Below are positions 24,383 to 36,000 of a stretch of DNA of 64,000 bases, piece by piece. Position 1 is the first letter of the stretch. Every line of letters starts with the position of its first letter. The notes under the pieces are model-generated. The model had not been told where the DNA came from. It worked only from the letters and a program-made list of their open reading frames with translations, and did not search any database. Source of the DNA: Taenia hydatigena (Eukaryota > Platyhelminthes > Cestoda > Cyclophyllidea > Taeniidae); contig JADWOT020001561.1 in the NCBI GenBank assembly GCA_036345935.2, forward strand, positions 868,001-932,000. The letters are read 5' to 3'. The position numbers were made by a program, and so were the translations under genes.

Positions 24383-27300
24383 TCACTGCCTGTTCACGTA
24401 GGCACGAAAGGCATGCAACGAGCCTCGTCCATCCTCCACAGAGACCAAATTGACAATTATATCAGCCGGTACGAAGTATACAAAACCAGGACCGAATTTT
24501 CTTTAGAGAAGAACAAAAAAACAATTTAAGCAGTACAAGACAAGAGAGTGTGGAACAGGTGAGGGTGAGGACTCACGCTTCCTGTAAACAGGTTCCATCT
24601 GCGCTGGGGCAGGTGACGATGCCATGGCCATGAAGAATGAGAAGAATGCTCGCCGTGGGGACTGGAGGAAGGCTAAATCCTCGGCTCTCCGCGTCGAACT
24701 AGAATGAGAGAAAAGAAGGCAAGAAAATTGTGTGAAAAATTCAGGTAGGCGAACGGATGTGCCCAAGGTAGATGCTGTTCTCGCAAAAACCACGAGAATA
24801 GCTCCGGAATTTCTCGATAGGACCCAAAGAATTGTGATCAGTTACAGTGAAAAGCGTCCAATTAATTGCGCAGCCTTCAAAAGTGTGCATGGACAGGTTT
24901 AGAATAGGTGGATTACTGATGGACTCGACCACTGCCTGAGTTCATGGATGAGTAGACTCTGGCTGAACCAAATGGATTGAAGGTAAAAAGGGCTAATGGA
25001 TCAAGAATGAATCACCGGGTGATAAAGAGTTGACTAGGTGCTTGATGGACAGTGAGTCAATCGGTCTCACCTGAATCATATCGACTGCAAACTCGGACAC
25101 CGGAGGTATAAAGGACTTCATGGTAATCCCCTCAGGCGTTGGAACCGACTGAGTCGCACTAAATCGCAGCGAATCTGTCGGTGAAGAGACTGCAGAAGTG
25201 TAGTCCAGCATCTCCAGCAACCTCTCAACGTCCTTGAACTTGGGCGTCAGTCCCGCGCGCACCACGTTGTCCGAGTTGGCCATGCATTCTACGCAGTCGC
25301 CGGAGAGGTAGGCGTGTGGTGTATTCGCCTGTTGTTTTTATTTGCAAGGCACAGTCAGTAATGACTACACAGACTGCTTTACCCTCCCTTCCTCTAGTCA
25401 TACCAAACCACTTTCTGAATCGTACACCTCAGGCAGTGCATTGGCGAATGCAACCAACACCTTCTCCATTCACCAAAATCTACATCGCCTTCCAAAGGTG
25501 CTTCAGAGGATGAGTCGCCAAGCCGCTACCACTAATTGTGCATTTCGCTAATACCTTTGGAAAAGCGTCCAGTTAAAGTGAAATTAATGGGGATAAATCC
25601 CATCCACCTTCAGACTGGTTCGTCTTATCGTCAGAGCTGTCATGAGGATTACAAACACGCATGAATAGAGGGATATGACTGTAAGGATTTTGAGCAAATG
25701 CACTGAATGACCATAGGCTTATCCACCGAGCTTGGAAGACCACGCAAAAGGCCAAGTACAACTATCCTGACAGCTAACTAATCCACCCTGCAGTGTTTAC
25801 CTTCGGTAGTTAAAGGACGAATATCTGACCCCGACAAAAATGCCATAAACAAATGCGCGAAGAAGGTAGTAAACTTACTGCATCCGTGAATATTCCGGTG
25901 GGATGCAATCAACCTACTAGAATATGCCCTAGTAGTAGCGTCCAGACAGTATCCCAAAACAAACCAAATTTTCAGCGTGAAGACTTCTCCCGCTGTAACC
26001 AAATCATTTCACTGCACCGCCTTCTGTTTAAGAGGGCGCTTCAACTCCTCACCCAGTTAACTTTGTGAAGACCAACGCATGAGGTCAGCAGCAATGCCCA
26101 AAAGTGGACCGAGATCGTGTTCTGTCCTGACTTTTCAGTCGACTGCTAGCAGAACCTCACACTGGAGTTATGGCATCCTGTTTGGCCTCCCAGCCACTCT
26201 GGTGGCATATTGTGAAGCCAGCTACACACTTGCACAAACCTTATACTTTTTAGGGGTAATTTGAACGCCAGTCTAGGAGGGTGTTGTTGTGTTCAAACAG
26301 AGAAGTTATAATACACTTCCTGCAAGTGAAGATTCACAAAGAAGTTCCAAGTAGACGTCGCCGACCTCAAGGTATTGAGCTCTGCATAACTCCAACTAAT
26401 TGAGCAAAATAAAATGCCAACAAATCAGAAGCATTCCTAAATAAGTGCTTAGCATCCTGACCCAGCATCAAATTATGAACGGGAAAGTGTAAGATAGGAG
26501 CGGAGTTCCACACTAAGTGATTTCGCGTCCTCATAAAAAAGCGATTGTCATTGGGACTTCAAAATGCTCGCTGAAAAGTCGCCTCACTCAATTCATTTAA
26601 ATGCCATTGAGATAGCTGAGGCAGAAAGGCGAGTGGGAAGAGAACCACGCTCACGCTATTTGTGTCACTAGTCTTAGTCCTTTTGCATGCTTACAATCGA
26701 GCTACTTCGAGACCGTAATTCAGGAAAAAAAATGGACAAGGCAAAGCTTTGATAGTCATTTATGCAACTAGTGACAATACCTACCTTTAGGAAGATGGCC
26801 TCTCCCGGTTTTAGCCTGATGTAGTTGAGGAAGAAAACACTGAGACAGCCAACATCACCAGGAAACGTCTGCGTAAGACGGAGGAAGAGATTGACCAGAG
26901 TTTGGGCATCTTCCTCATGTGGATCCACACCTGGAATACTGAGGGGTGGATCACAGACCGACTTTAAACCAGTTGTAAAACGATTCACAAGAGACTTAAT
27001 AGTCGATTCAATCCTCTCGACAGGGGATCTCATTAGATTGGAGTAGAGTTGCTTGATGGAAGGAGGTAGCTCCGGGGTAGTAAGTTCGGCCAATTCGGGG
27101 AAGGCTATGTGGAGGAAGAATGGAGTGGAATCAGCATCAATCCGAAACGAACAGTTAGATTTCTACTAGAATAGATTAAATTTTAGCTCATTAGTAGAAC
27201 AGCTTGGCATTTAAAGAAGCTCAACATTTAAGTAAGCATGTTTTTGCCTCTATTTTAAGTACTTTCAACGGCTTTTTGCATTACAGAGTAAGGCTCTGCT

Positions 27301-29034
27301 ACAGAAATTGACAATACAAAGAAGATGAATCGAGATATCAGTGAACGGTTTGATAAAGCAAGGGAAAAAGGAAAGATGGCAGTTGAACAATTATTACCGA
27401 GAGGTAGCAAAACGAAGACACCCAAGATCCCAGTCGCCTCATCTAAGTTTGCATACCTGGTAGCGTTTTAAGAGGTCACATGTGGCGAGAATGTAATTCA
27501 AAACCTACCCATTTTGCTACACTCACCTTGAATAAAGGCGAGAATTTGGTGGAGTGGACGGAATCCCAGTAACGCTTCGAAGTCGGTCAGAGCGATTGCC
27601 ATCTCGGGTTTGTGATTGGCGTCTTTGTAGACGTCTGGCTGTTCAGCATGCAAGCGAGCTGCCATTCCCTAGATGGTGTTGAAAAGTTGTGTTGAATTTT
27701 TTGTTATGAAAGAGAGAATGGCGAAATAAATTTAAGAAATCTACTCCAATAATACAAAACCTAACGGTAAAGGAAGTCATCAAGGTTTAGAGTAAAATTA
27801 GTCCGAAGAGAAAGCCATCGTTGAGATTTGCAATTCATTCAAACCTTAAACAGGCAAGTGGTGGTAGCGAATACAAAGTGAATTGTCAAAATTTACGTTA
27901 AAGTTCATTGTGGGGTGGATCATTTAGTCAACACCTGATAAGTGAGATTTTATTTAGTCCTAAGGAAGAATTGGGATGCACACGAATGGAAATCGCACAA
28001 ATTTCTTATGGTGTAATGTTACGCCGGTACAATAAAACTCTTTATGTGGGATTAGTTAAATCAAATATTATTGAGGAGAGTCCATACAAAAAAATGAAAC
28101 GCAACAGAGTCCAAGTTAAAGTAACTCAGTGCAACAACCAACGATTTAGATCAAAGACCATCGCAAGTCCGGATGCCTACTGAAAAAAATGAAATGGAAA
28201 AAACGCTCAACCAAAGCAAGCCAAGAGGTAATTGATTAAATGAAAAGGCAGGGAGACAGACCCGTAAAATTATTTGTTCAATGACACTTGATAGAGGTTC
28301 AATAGGACTTATCGAGCGAAATAAGAGCAAACTTTGGGATTTAGCAAAAATTACATGTCTCAGCCAGTAGCAAAGCAGCACCATAATGCAAAAGATGGGG
28401 TTCAACCAAACATCCCAAAAACAACAATATTTTATGGAAGAAAATAGTGCGCTACAACGTTGAACTTAACTAGGAGATGCGCAACTTAGGAAAATTTGAA
28501 CTGCATTGAAAACCAGGTATCTTATTGCACAATTTAGAAAAAAATTTAGAAAGGCAACCACAGTGGAGTCAGTCAGTGGAAGGGAAGTTATCCGAGTTCA
28601 CCTTGTCAGGGTGCGCTTGAATAGAGAGTGCCTTGGAAACTGAGAGCACTTTAAAGAGGAAGGGCAAATTCCGTCCAAAGTATTGCAAGCAGGGCTTTCC
28701 AAGACAGGCAGGATTATCTCGAATGTAGGTTTCCAAGGCAGTCTCGGGATGGTTCCAAAGACAGGAAGGGCCCGAGGGATGAGTACCCATCCACAACTAA
28801 AACAAGTGGATGAAACAGGCAGTCACGCATACTTATCCTTCCAATGAAGCGAAAGTGGTTATTGTAGAAAAATAGCTTTAAAATGTGGTGTAGGGATGTA
28901 CCCACCTCTGCGTATGGAAAATCGGCATAAAAACTGTCCGGATTTTGTGAGGCGACTTGCAGTTGATAGACAATGCTGTCCTTGCCTATCTTCCCCCAGT
29001 CATAGCGTTGCGATGCACACTTAAGTCTAAACAT
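24383..29034 (-). CDS. MPI: Mannose-6-phosphate isomerase (type I, zinc-dependent)
   Basis: Cytosolic enzyme interconverting fructose-6-phosphate and mannose-6-phosphate, feeding GDP-mannose and glycosylation. Exons in transcript order: 29034-28906, 28796-28602, 27668-27527, 27104-26785, 25328-25071, 24935-24846, 24698-24577, 24500-24383; the sum is 457 codons plus stop with phases consistent (human 423 aa). Family motifs run in order: [10 protein letters not shown] near the start, [19 protein letters not shown], then the zinc ligands Gln and His in SIQAHPDK, Glu in [11 protein letters not shown] and His in NTPHAYL. After these come the active-site Arg in [12 protein letters not shown] and the C-terminal cupin strand [11 protein letters not shown]. 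The start at 29034 gives a normal N-terminus and sits 3 nt after an acceptor-like gtttttgtag. The sixth exon (24935-24846) is the least conserved and its donor is the least certain join. Confidence 0.95.
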
Positions 29035-31537
29035 AATCTACAAAAACAAGCGACCAAAACGGTTGCTAAAGAAGCAATTTAAATTAGAATGGACAGTACT
29101 GGAACAGATAGTCACAAAATACAACTATATCAAACGAGTGGCCCCGTGCAGCCTTTGGTAACTTATTTTCAAAGTGAATAACACAAATTGGTTAATCATT
29201 TAGTTTGAAACACTGAAAAAACCCAATGATTTAAGCTGTTAACAAATAAGTCATGGAATGACCTATAAAAAGCAGAAAATGACGTTGAAAATCCAATGTG
29301 CGATATACAATATACAATGCAGCCCAACAAGGTGATTTTTGTGATGTATTAAAGGCAAAATTTTAGTGCAATCATGAACGGACGTCACCGCTATCGCGTA
29401 CCTACCTCTTTCTTAATTCACACCAGTTTATGATTGGCCATCACGATCAATATGACCTCAGCATCGAAGTAGATAAATAAACATTTCCCATCACGCACTC
29501 AAAGGTTGAATTTTAAGTATGAATAATTAACCTCATTGGTAAAGCGTCCTAAAGTTAAGGCATTAATTGCTTTAGAACTTAATAATGATGCACAGCGAAA
29601 CATCTATTAACTAAAGGATTTAGCTTACATAACAAATTACCGTACGTATCGAGCCAACACAGAACAGCTGGGCTTTTTGGGGCGCAGCGGTTTTAACTAA
29701 GTGGATTAGCATGAAGCCATGTAGGCACCAAAATTTCCGCAGTTTATACTTCACCATATGTTATAGATATTGATTCACGGTAGTCGTTTCCCAGCCCTAC
29801 CGTACGGTAGTTGTCCACGAACTTCCATCCTCCTCTGGAATATTGCAACTTTTTTACGAGTAAGCTATTATGTTTGGACGTTTCTGGCATTGCGTAAAGG
29901 CCGTTTCGCATGGGCTCAACTGTCGACGTAATTAAAACCATAGTGGGAACAATAAATCGCCTCTCAACATTCAGGCTGTACCAAACACCATGCTCGCAAT
30001 GGCTACTAGATGCATGAAGTCCTTTTGAACTTCTTTGGATTTTATAAATTCCACGGATTAGGTTTGGCTTACTCGCAGTTATAGCACTATTAATACAAAT
30101 TGCTATCAAATGCATTGCGTTGTCTTGGCTTGCACACAATTTTGATGCAGACCGTCTCATTGATATAAACGTAAAGTAGCTTACTTGGAGGCTCCATATG
30201 AGCGATTATCTGGTAGAGCTGCATTTCAGTTATCATAAGGGCATCAAAATTTGTTGATGTACCACTTTCATAGGGACTAACATATAGTAGGCCTTGGAAA
30301 GTACATTTTTCCCGCAGCACGTTTAACAACTCTTTTACAGTTCTGTAAACCTGAATCCTACTTAAAGTTCCCTTCTCCGTATTCATCTTAGCAATCGAAA
30401 ATTTGTACATCAGCAGTCAGACCTTCCACAACAGTAAATGCCACAGCATTATCCAACATTTCTGTCAAACCTTGAAGGCAAGCCATGCCTCGACTCCACT
30501 CACCGGCATCTCACCGCGCAAACAGATGTTCTCATCCCCAAAGGTAGCTATAACAATCCAAAAAAGTCCAGATTGGCAACAAAATTACTTCTTTCCAGGA
30601 TCTTAAGTACGAACAAACTACCTCCGCGCAACGCCACTAACTGATCAAACTCCCAAAATATTTAATTCGACAGTAGTCAGGAGATGCAATTATAGTACCA
30701 CGGCAGAAAAAACTAACAGCCGATCATTGTTGTTGGGGCAAGGGAGAGAGGTGTTTCGTATAGCTTAAAAGAATTTTGACAAACACCGGAACACGACCAA
30801 TTCTCAAAAACAAGAATGTTCAAACCTAACAATCCCAACGACACCCAAACCACATGGCATCAGAAGGACGCACTATAACTGGAACGAACCCGTGATCTGG
30901 AGTTACTTGTGCACGCCGACCTAGCCGAGCGACCGATCGCAGCTGACTCCCTTGACTGGTGAAAAACGCACACGATCCGCTCAGAACGCAAAAGACCGCC
31001 CAGAAGGAGATCCAGCGACAGCAGGGACGCGCGCGAAGCGCACGAAAGTGGGCTAGCCGAGCCCGAGCCTGAAACTGCTACGAAATTTTATGAAGTCAAA
31101 CTAGACCCTTGTAGACCATAACTACCTCATATTAACCATTTACGATCGAATCAGGGCCGGGCTATAAAGCAAACCCCTTAAACCCCAGATTTAAAGACAC
31201 GTTGAATGTAATTAAAGGCTCCACCAAGTCCACAACATTGTGATGCATGAGGTCTCACAAGGAAGCTGACATCAAGCCGCAAGCAGCGTTAAGATAAAAT
31301 ACAAAAATCCATATTCTTAATATCAGTTGCCTCATAATAGTGACGAAGCCAAGAGATTAAGTCGACACTATTCGATGACGATAAGCAAGCGAGCAATTGC
31401 CGAAAGCGTATCCGAGGTTCAATGTTAAAAATTTGCGAACCCCCAAACTCACCATCGACAAAATGCATTTGAGGCGCAAATACTGAGCTACCATCATTCC
31501 ACACAAAAATTTACTTCAAATTCGGTAAGATTGTACA
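29035..31537. other. MPI-eL13 intergenic spacer
   Basis: About 2.5 kb upstream of MPI. Two overlapping minus-strand open frames (30410-30090 and 30160-29744) are longer than most background frames, but I recognise no family and cannot join them convincingly. A CpG-rich stretch lies at about 30880-31080 and could be a promoter or an unannotated first exon. Nothing else stands out. Confidence 0.4.
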
Positions 31538-32143
31538 TTACTCATTCGTTTTGGCTTGCCGTGCCTTCATACGCTTGCCAGCCAAACGCTTGTTGGCGCG
31601 ATGCTGACGAATGGCGTGGAAAGCTGAATATTTCTTGTCCGCCGCCGTAATCTTCCGAGACTTTTCAAAGACGTACTTCTGTCGAATTGATGGGAGTGCG
31701 TTGCGTTGCTTCACCTTACCCTTCTCACCCTGGTGGCAAGGTACAGGCAATATCTTGGCCTTGTTAAAGAGAATAATCCTCGACATGTACTTTCGAAGAC
31801 GAGCAACGTTGCGCTGAAGACCTTCCACAGAGATGTTCCGTCGCCGGTGGTCAACAGCGATGCCAATAGACCGAGCAATTGGTCGGCTGATGCCGGCAGC
31901 TCTGAGTTCAGCCAGAGTGAAACCTCGACCCGCGCGAACCTTCATATTGTAGCGCAGGGTAGGACAGTTAACGATAGGTCGAAGGGGCCCGCAGGCAGGC
32001 CTTGGGGCGATGCGCCGAGCTTTGGCTTTACGAGCCTCCCGACGACGTTGCTTTCTGGCAGGCTGATTAAACCACGTCCTCACCATAAATTGCCACTTCT
32101 TCCGGAAGTGGTTCTTATGAATCAAATCATTACCATGGGCCAT
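31538..32143 (-). CDS. RPL13: 60S ribosomal protein L13 (eL13)
   Basis: Structural protein of the large ribosomal subunit. A single uninterrupted frame of 201 aa (human 211) carries the family signatures: the N-terminus HKNHFRKKWQFMVRTWFNQP, then CPTLRYNMKVRAGRGFTLAE, AAGISRPIARSIGIAVDHRR and the basic C-terminus. There is no intron in the coding part, unlike its neighbours. An acceptor-like ttacttttag ends 9 nt before the ATG, so a 5' UTR intron or spliced-leader addition is possible. A processed retrocopy is also possible in principle. The intact frame and normal family residues favour a functional gene, but other copies in the genome cannot be seen here. Confidence 0.96.
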   Translation of the reverse strand: MAHGNDLIHKNHFRKKWQFMVRTWFNQPARKQRRREARKAKARRIAPRPACGPLRPIVNCPTLRYNMKVRAGRGFTLAELRAAGISRPIARSIGIAVDHRRRNISVEGLQRNVARLRKYMSRIILFNKAKILPVPCHQGEKGKVKQRNALPSIRQKYVFEKSRKITAADKKYSAFHAIRQHRANKRLAGKRMKARQAKTNE

Positions 32144-33089
32144 AGTGCTTTACTAAAAGTAACAGTTTTGAAAATGAGGGGGACGAATAATAACGCGCGT
32201 TCTCGATAATAACGCAAAAAACTGCCCTTCAACTCGCAAACACGCAATACCAGAAGAGTATAGACAAGAAGCTAGAAGACTTGCATAACTAAAAAAAGAC
32301 ATGAGCAAGTACGCCAAGTAGCTAGAATTTGACAAAAGCCACTACCCGCACGCTACCTTGATTTTTCCAAGCGAATTAAAAAGTGTTCGGTCGTTGGTTA
32401 AAACAAGTGTCAACATGTAAATGACTTGCGAAATTTCTCGAAGCAAAGCCCTAATGTAAATAGAGTGTGCATTGCTTTTTTGCTCTAATGACGACAAAAT
32501 AACTTTGCGTATGGGTTTTTTTAACTTTAAGTTGCACTGACGCGTTGGGACATTTTATTTTAATTATTAGCATGAAAGTTTATTACGAATAGTTTTCGGT
32601 GTTATTGGATTTTACTAAAGACAAGATTAGAAGAAATACTCAAGCGGAATATCTATATCCACCACTTAGTATGTATTGAGTCTACTGACATGATGCGGCG
32701 TCCAGTCCATTCAGCAAGGGTGAATTAGCGAAGGTAGTAGGCCCTTTTAACCGGTAGACTACTAGTACTTCATTAGGTCAGTAAAGCTTTTCACCACATC
32801 ACGAATCTTTCGGCTGATACACCAGAAAGCGCAACCTGCAAAGAACTAGGCGGTCAGTTGACTAACGCCGACCTAAATTTATTACCTCTGCAGTTCAGCA
32901 GCCCATATTTATCGTTGCACCATTGCACAGACTACTCCACTGAATTTTCAAGGAAGCATTTGATTGTGGAGGAAGAGTCCAGCCCTCGCACCCACCCACC
33001 ACCATCATATTTCCCAAAATCCTTATGACAATAAAATACTAATTCACAGCATTTATCTTTCCAAACAGAAAATATTTCGTAACCGATCA
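32144..33089. other. eL13-ELYS intergenic spacer
   Basis: About 950 bp between two minus-strand genes, AT-rich. It should hold the eL13 promoter and the ELYS 3' UTR. A minus-strand AATAAA lies at 32878-32883, 207 nt past the ELYS stop. No exon seen. Confidence 0.5.
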
Positions 33090-36000
33090 TCAATAGTGAT
33101 ATCGTTCGGGTCGTTTCACGTTCCGCTTCGAACGGCGCTGTGGCTGCTGACTTGCCTCCGATTGCTCGTCCTCTTCCGTCTCCGGGTGAGTTGAAGTTTC
33201 GCCCTCATCGGTGGCCGCGGGGGCCTCAGCATCACTGCTTCTCGCATCGCCAGAGCCAGCTGACGCATTCTCATCACCAGTATCCTCAACGTCAACTTCT
33301 TCAAAGTCCCCTAAGACCTCATCCCGAGATTCATAAGCAGAGGAGACACTTCGGGAGAAAAACAGAGATCTACTAATAATCTTCAAATAAAAAAATGTAA
33401 TTATAAATAAGCAATTATTGTTTTGAATTGCTCCGATCAACTAACAGGTAGAGCAAAAAGTTCAATTTTATACCTGAAAATTCTTTTTATTCTAAGAGGC
33501 CTACTGCGATTTGTAAGTTATTTCACAAATTGAAAGAAACTACACGAACTATGTAATTCAAAGTTTGTGCTGCTCAAGCGTCAGGTTAAACGTAAGAAAT
33601 AGAGAGGAAAACAGACGCACTCCTCAACCCTCGAAGTTGAAGTAAATCCGTAGGAGGTTTCAAATGAACCACCCTCCTTCTCCATTTCGCTAGTCGGAGA
33701 GGGGGCGCCTGAAGTGGAGGACAGGAATTTTTTCATCAAGTAAGTGGCCGGCGAGGCAAAAACAAAGTGAGTGGATGAGCACAACGCCCGAGCCACCTCG
33801 TCCATCTGCCCCGGATGACTAATTACCTGAAAGATACAGCGAGTTCGTGAAATGCCTGGTGAGGTGAGGAAGTAGAAGTCGATGTGAATTACCGTTCGAT
33901 TGGGAGGTGAAAAGGTGAACTTAATGGAGGAGGAAGATACGACTGGAACCGACCCTGAAATCGCAGGTTCTTCAGCAGTATTCCTGGCTAGCGAGACTTT
34001 GCGATCTGGAAAGGAAGTGTGCATTAGTCCACGCGAGGAACCAAGTCGATGGATTCTAGTTCAGGTTTAAATACACGCCTATAGCGTGTCGAGCCTGGGC
34101 ATCATAGAAGGAAGACATTTTTTGTGCATAGCTAAATATGCGAAAGCTCACAATGGGGAGGTGGACTCAAGTCTCGTCCCCATGTCATAAAAAGAACTAA
34201 CATCAAAATGAATTCAACAGGCAAGGCAGATGAATTCATAAAAAGGGGAGAAAAAGACACCCGCCATACCAAATTGGAGAGTATGTGGATTAATTGTGAC
34301 CTCGGCATCATCTTCATCGACTTCAAGGGAAGGCGTGTTCTCTCGACAGTCCTGAAATGAGGCATCTGATTCGGCTGCATAGTTGGTGGGCGGTGGTGTT
34401 TTCGCACGTTCTGGCGGTGGTGCGGAGCGGACCTAAAAGCGAAAGTAGTGAAAGCATTAAACGGAGTGTTCCATGCAAAGAACTCTTATGAACGTCCAAG
34501 CCGGCAGCACAAACCTTCAGAATCGATGCAGCAGGAGTAGCAGTAGCAGAGGTAGTTGTGGGCCTGCTCAACTCTGCCTCGTGCATTTTTCCGACCTCAG
34601 TCCAGAAATCTGACCTCGGACGAAAAGAAACACCACCTGAAGTATCTGAACTGGTTTGGAGAGGATTTCTGGAGGTCGCGGACGTCCGCTTGCGTGTCAT
34701 TGGCAATGGACTCACCACTGAGGCGGAATAAAGTATCCTGCGAGAAAAAAGTGGCACCTTTGAAAGTCTACTTTGCCATTCGGAAGGTAAATAAACTAGG
34801 CATCGGTCCTCAGCCAACGATACAGGCTACAAACCTGGGCAACCTCATAGACACGATGGGCGGATCACGTTGGACACCAGACCAGCCCCTTCTTAACGCT
34901 AATAATAAACGTTTTTAGGGATAATTGAGGTCGTCGCACTTTCTGTAGCATGGATAGATGTGATCGACCTGTCAACTTGTCGAAAGCTCAACAAAGGAAA
35001 TCTAAAACTCACTGGCGCAATTTTCGACTCAGCTTCCGAGCACTGTCCGTAATCCTTGGCTTTACTGGTGACCTCGTCTCAAAGGGTTTTTCGCCCCGAA
35101 GCACGCGCTGAGCTCTACAATTTAAGAAATAAGAAAGTTAGAATCACTTGGATTGATTGAAGAGAACACCTACACATCATAGTAGTTCCAAAATTCTGAT
35201 GCCCGATTTCTATCGACAGTGGAAGGTTGAACAGAGAGACGACGACCCTTGGGGGTTGCGAACCGCTTCGGTAGACGTTCAGTTGATGGTGCAGGAGAGG
35301 CATGAGTGGAATCAGACTCCATACATTCAAAGCGGACTTCGTTATTTGAGTTTTCTTCGGTGGAATTAGCGTCGATGGAACAGGTTAATTGATCGTTGAA
35401 GTGGCCAGGATTGACAAGAGTGGAAAAGGGGAAGAGGTATTGAAGGTGTGGGAGACAAGAGGATATGGTGGACGACAGGGCACGGACGACTGGAGTCTTG
35501 GAAAGTTTTTGAGTGCTATGTTGTGACATTTGTGAGACGATGTCTGCGTCAACTTCGGCGAGAAGGTCTTGTGCTTCCTGAAAAAAAGAGATGAACGCCA
35601 CAATAAGAAGGCAAAAGACGGAAGAAAATGGATTCACTAAAGGGATAAATTACCTTGTATTGTGCTCGAGCAACGAGACAGGCATAGAGGAGTTGATTTT
35701 CGCCTCTGCGACGCATGTCAGCAAAGACGACATCTGCCTCCCATGCTGTCAAACCGAGGTTGATCAAATCCAAGAATCGACCGTCTGCATATGAAAAAAG
35801 CAAACAGCTACTCAAACGACTTTCTTTGGGTGTGAAAGTAGGAGTGGTAACCAGTCGTGCCTAAGCTTGTCCATCAAAGACCGCCACCTGACTAATTCAC
35901 GAGCCCATGAAGCGTAACCCTGCAAGTATGTCGAAAAGTCGCACGGCTTGTAAGCAACTGCATGGCATGACGAAGTTTCTTGTGGACGAAGCCACGAAAC

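Noticed and set aside
29744..30410. Two overlapping minus-strand open frames upstream of MPI, possible small gene
   Set aside because: No recognisable family, no convincing splice join and no clear promoter or poly(A) context. Mentioned only within the spacer entry.
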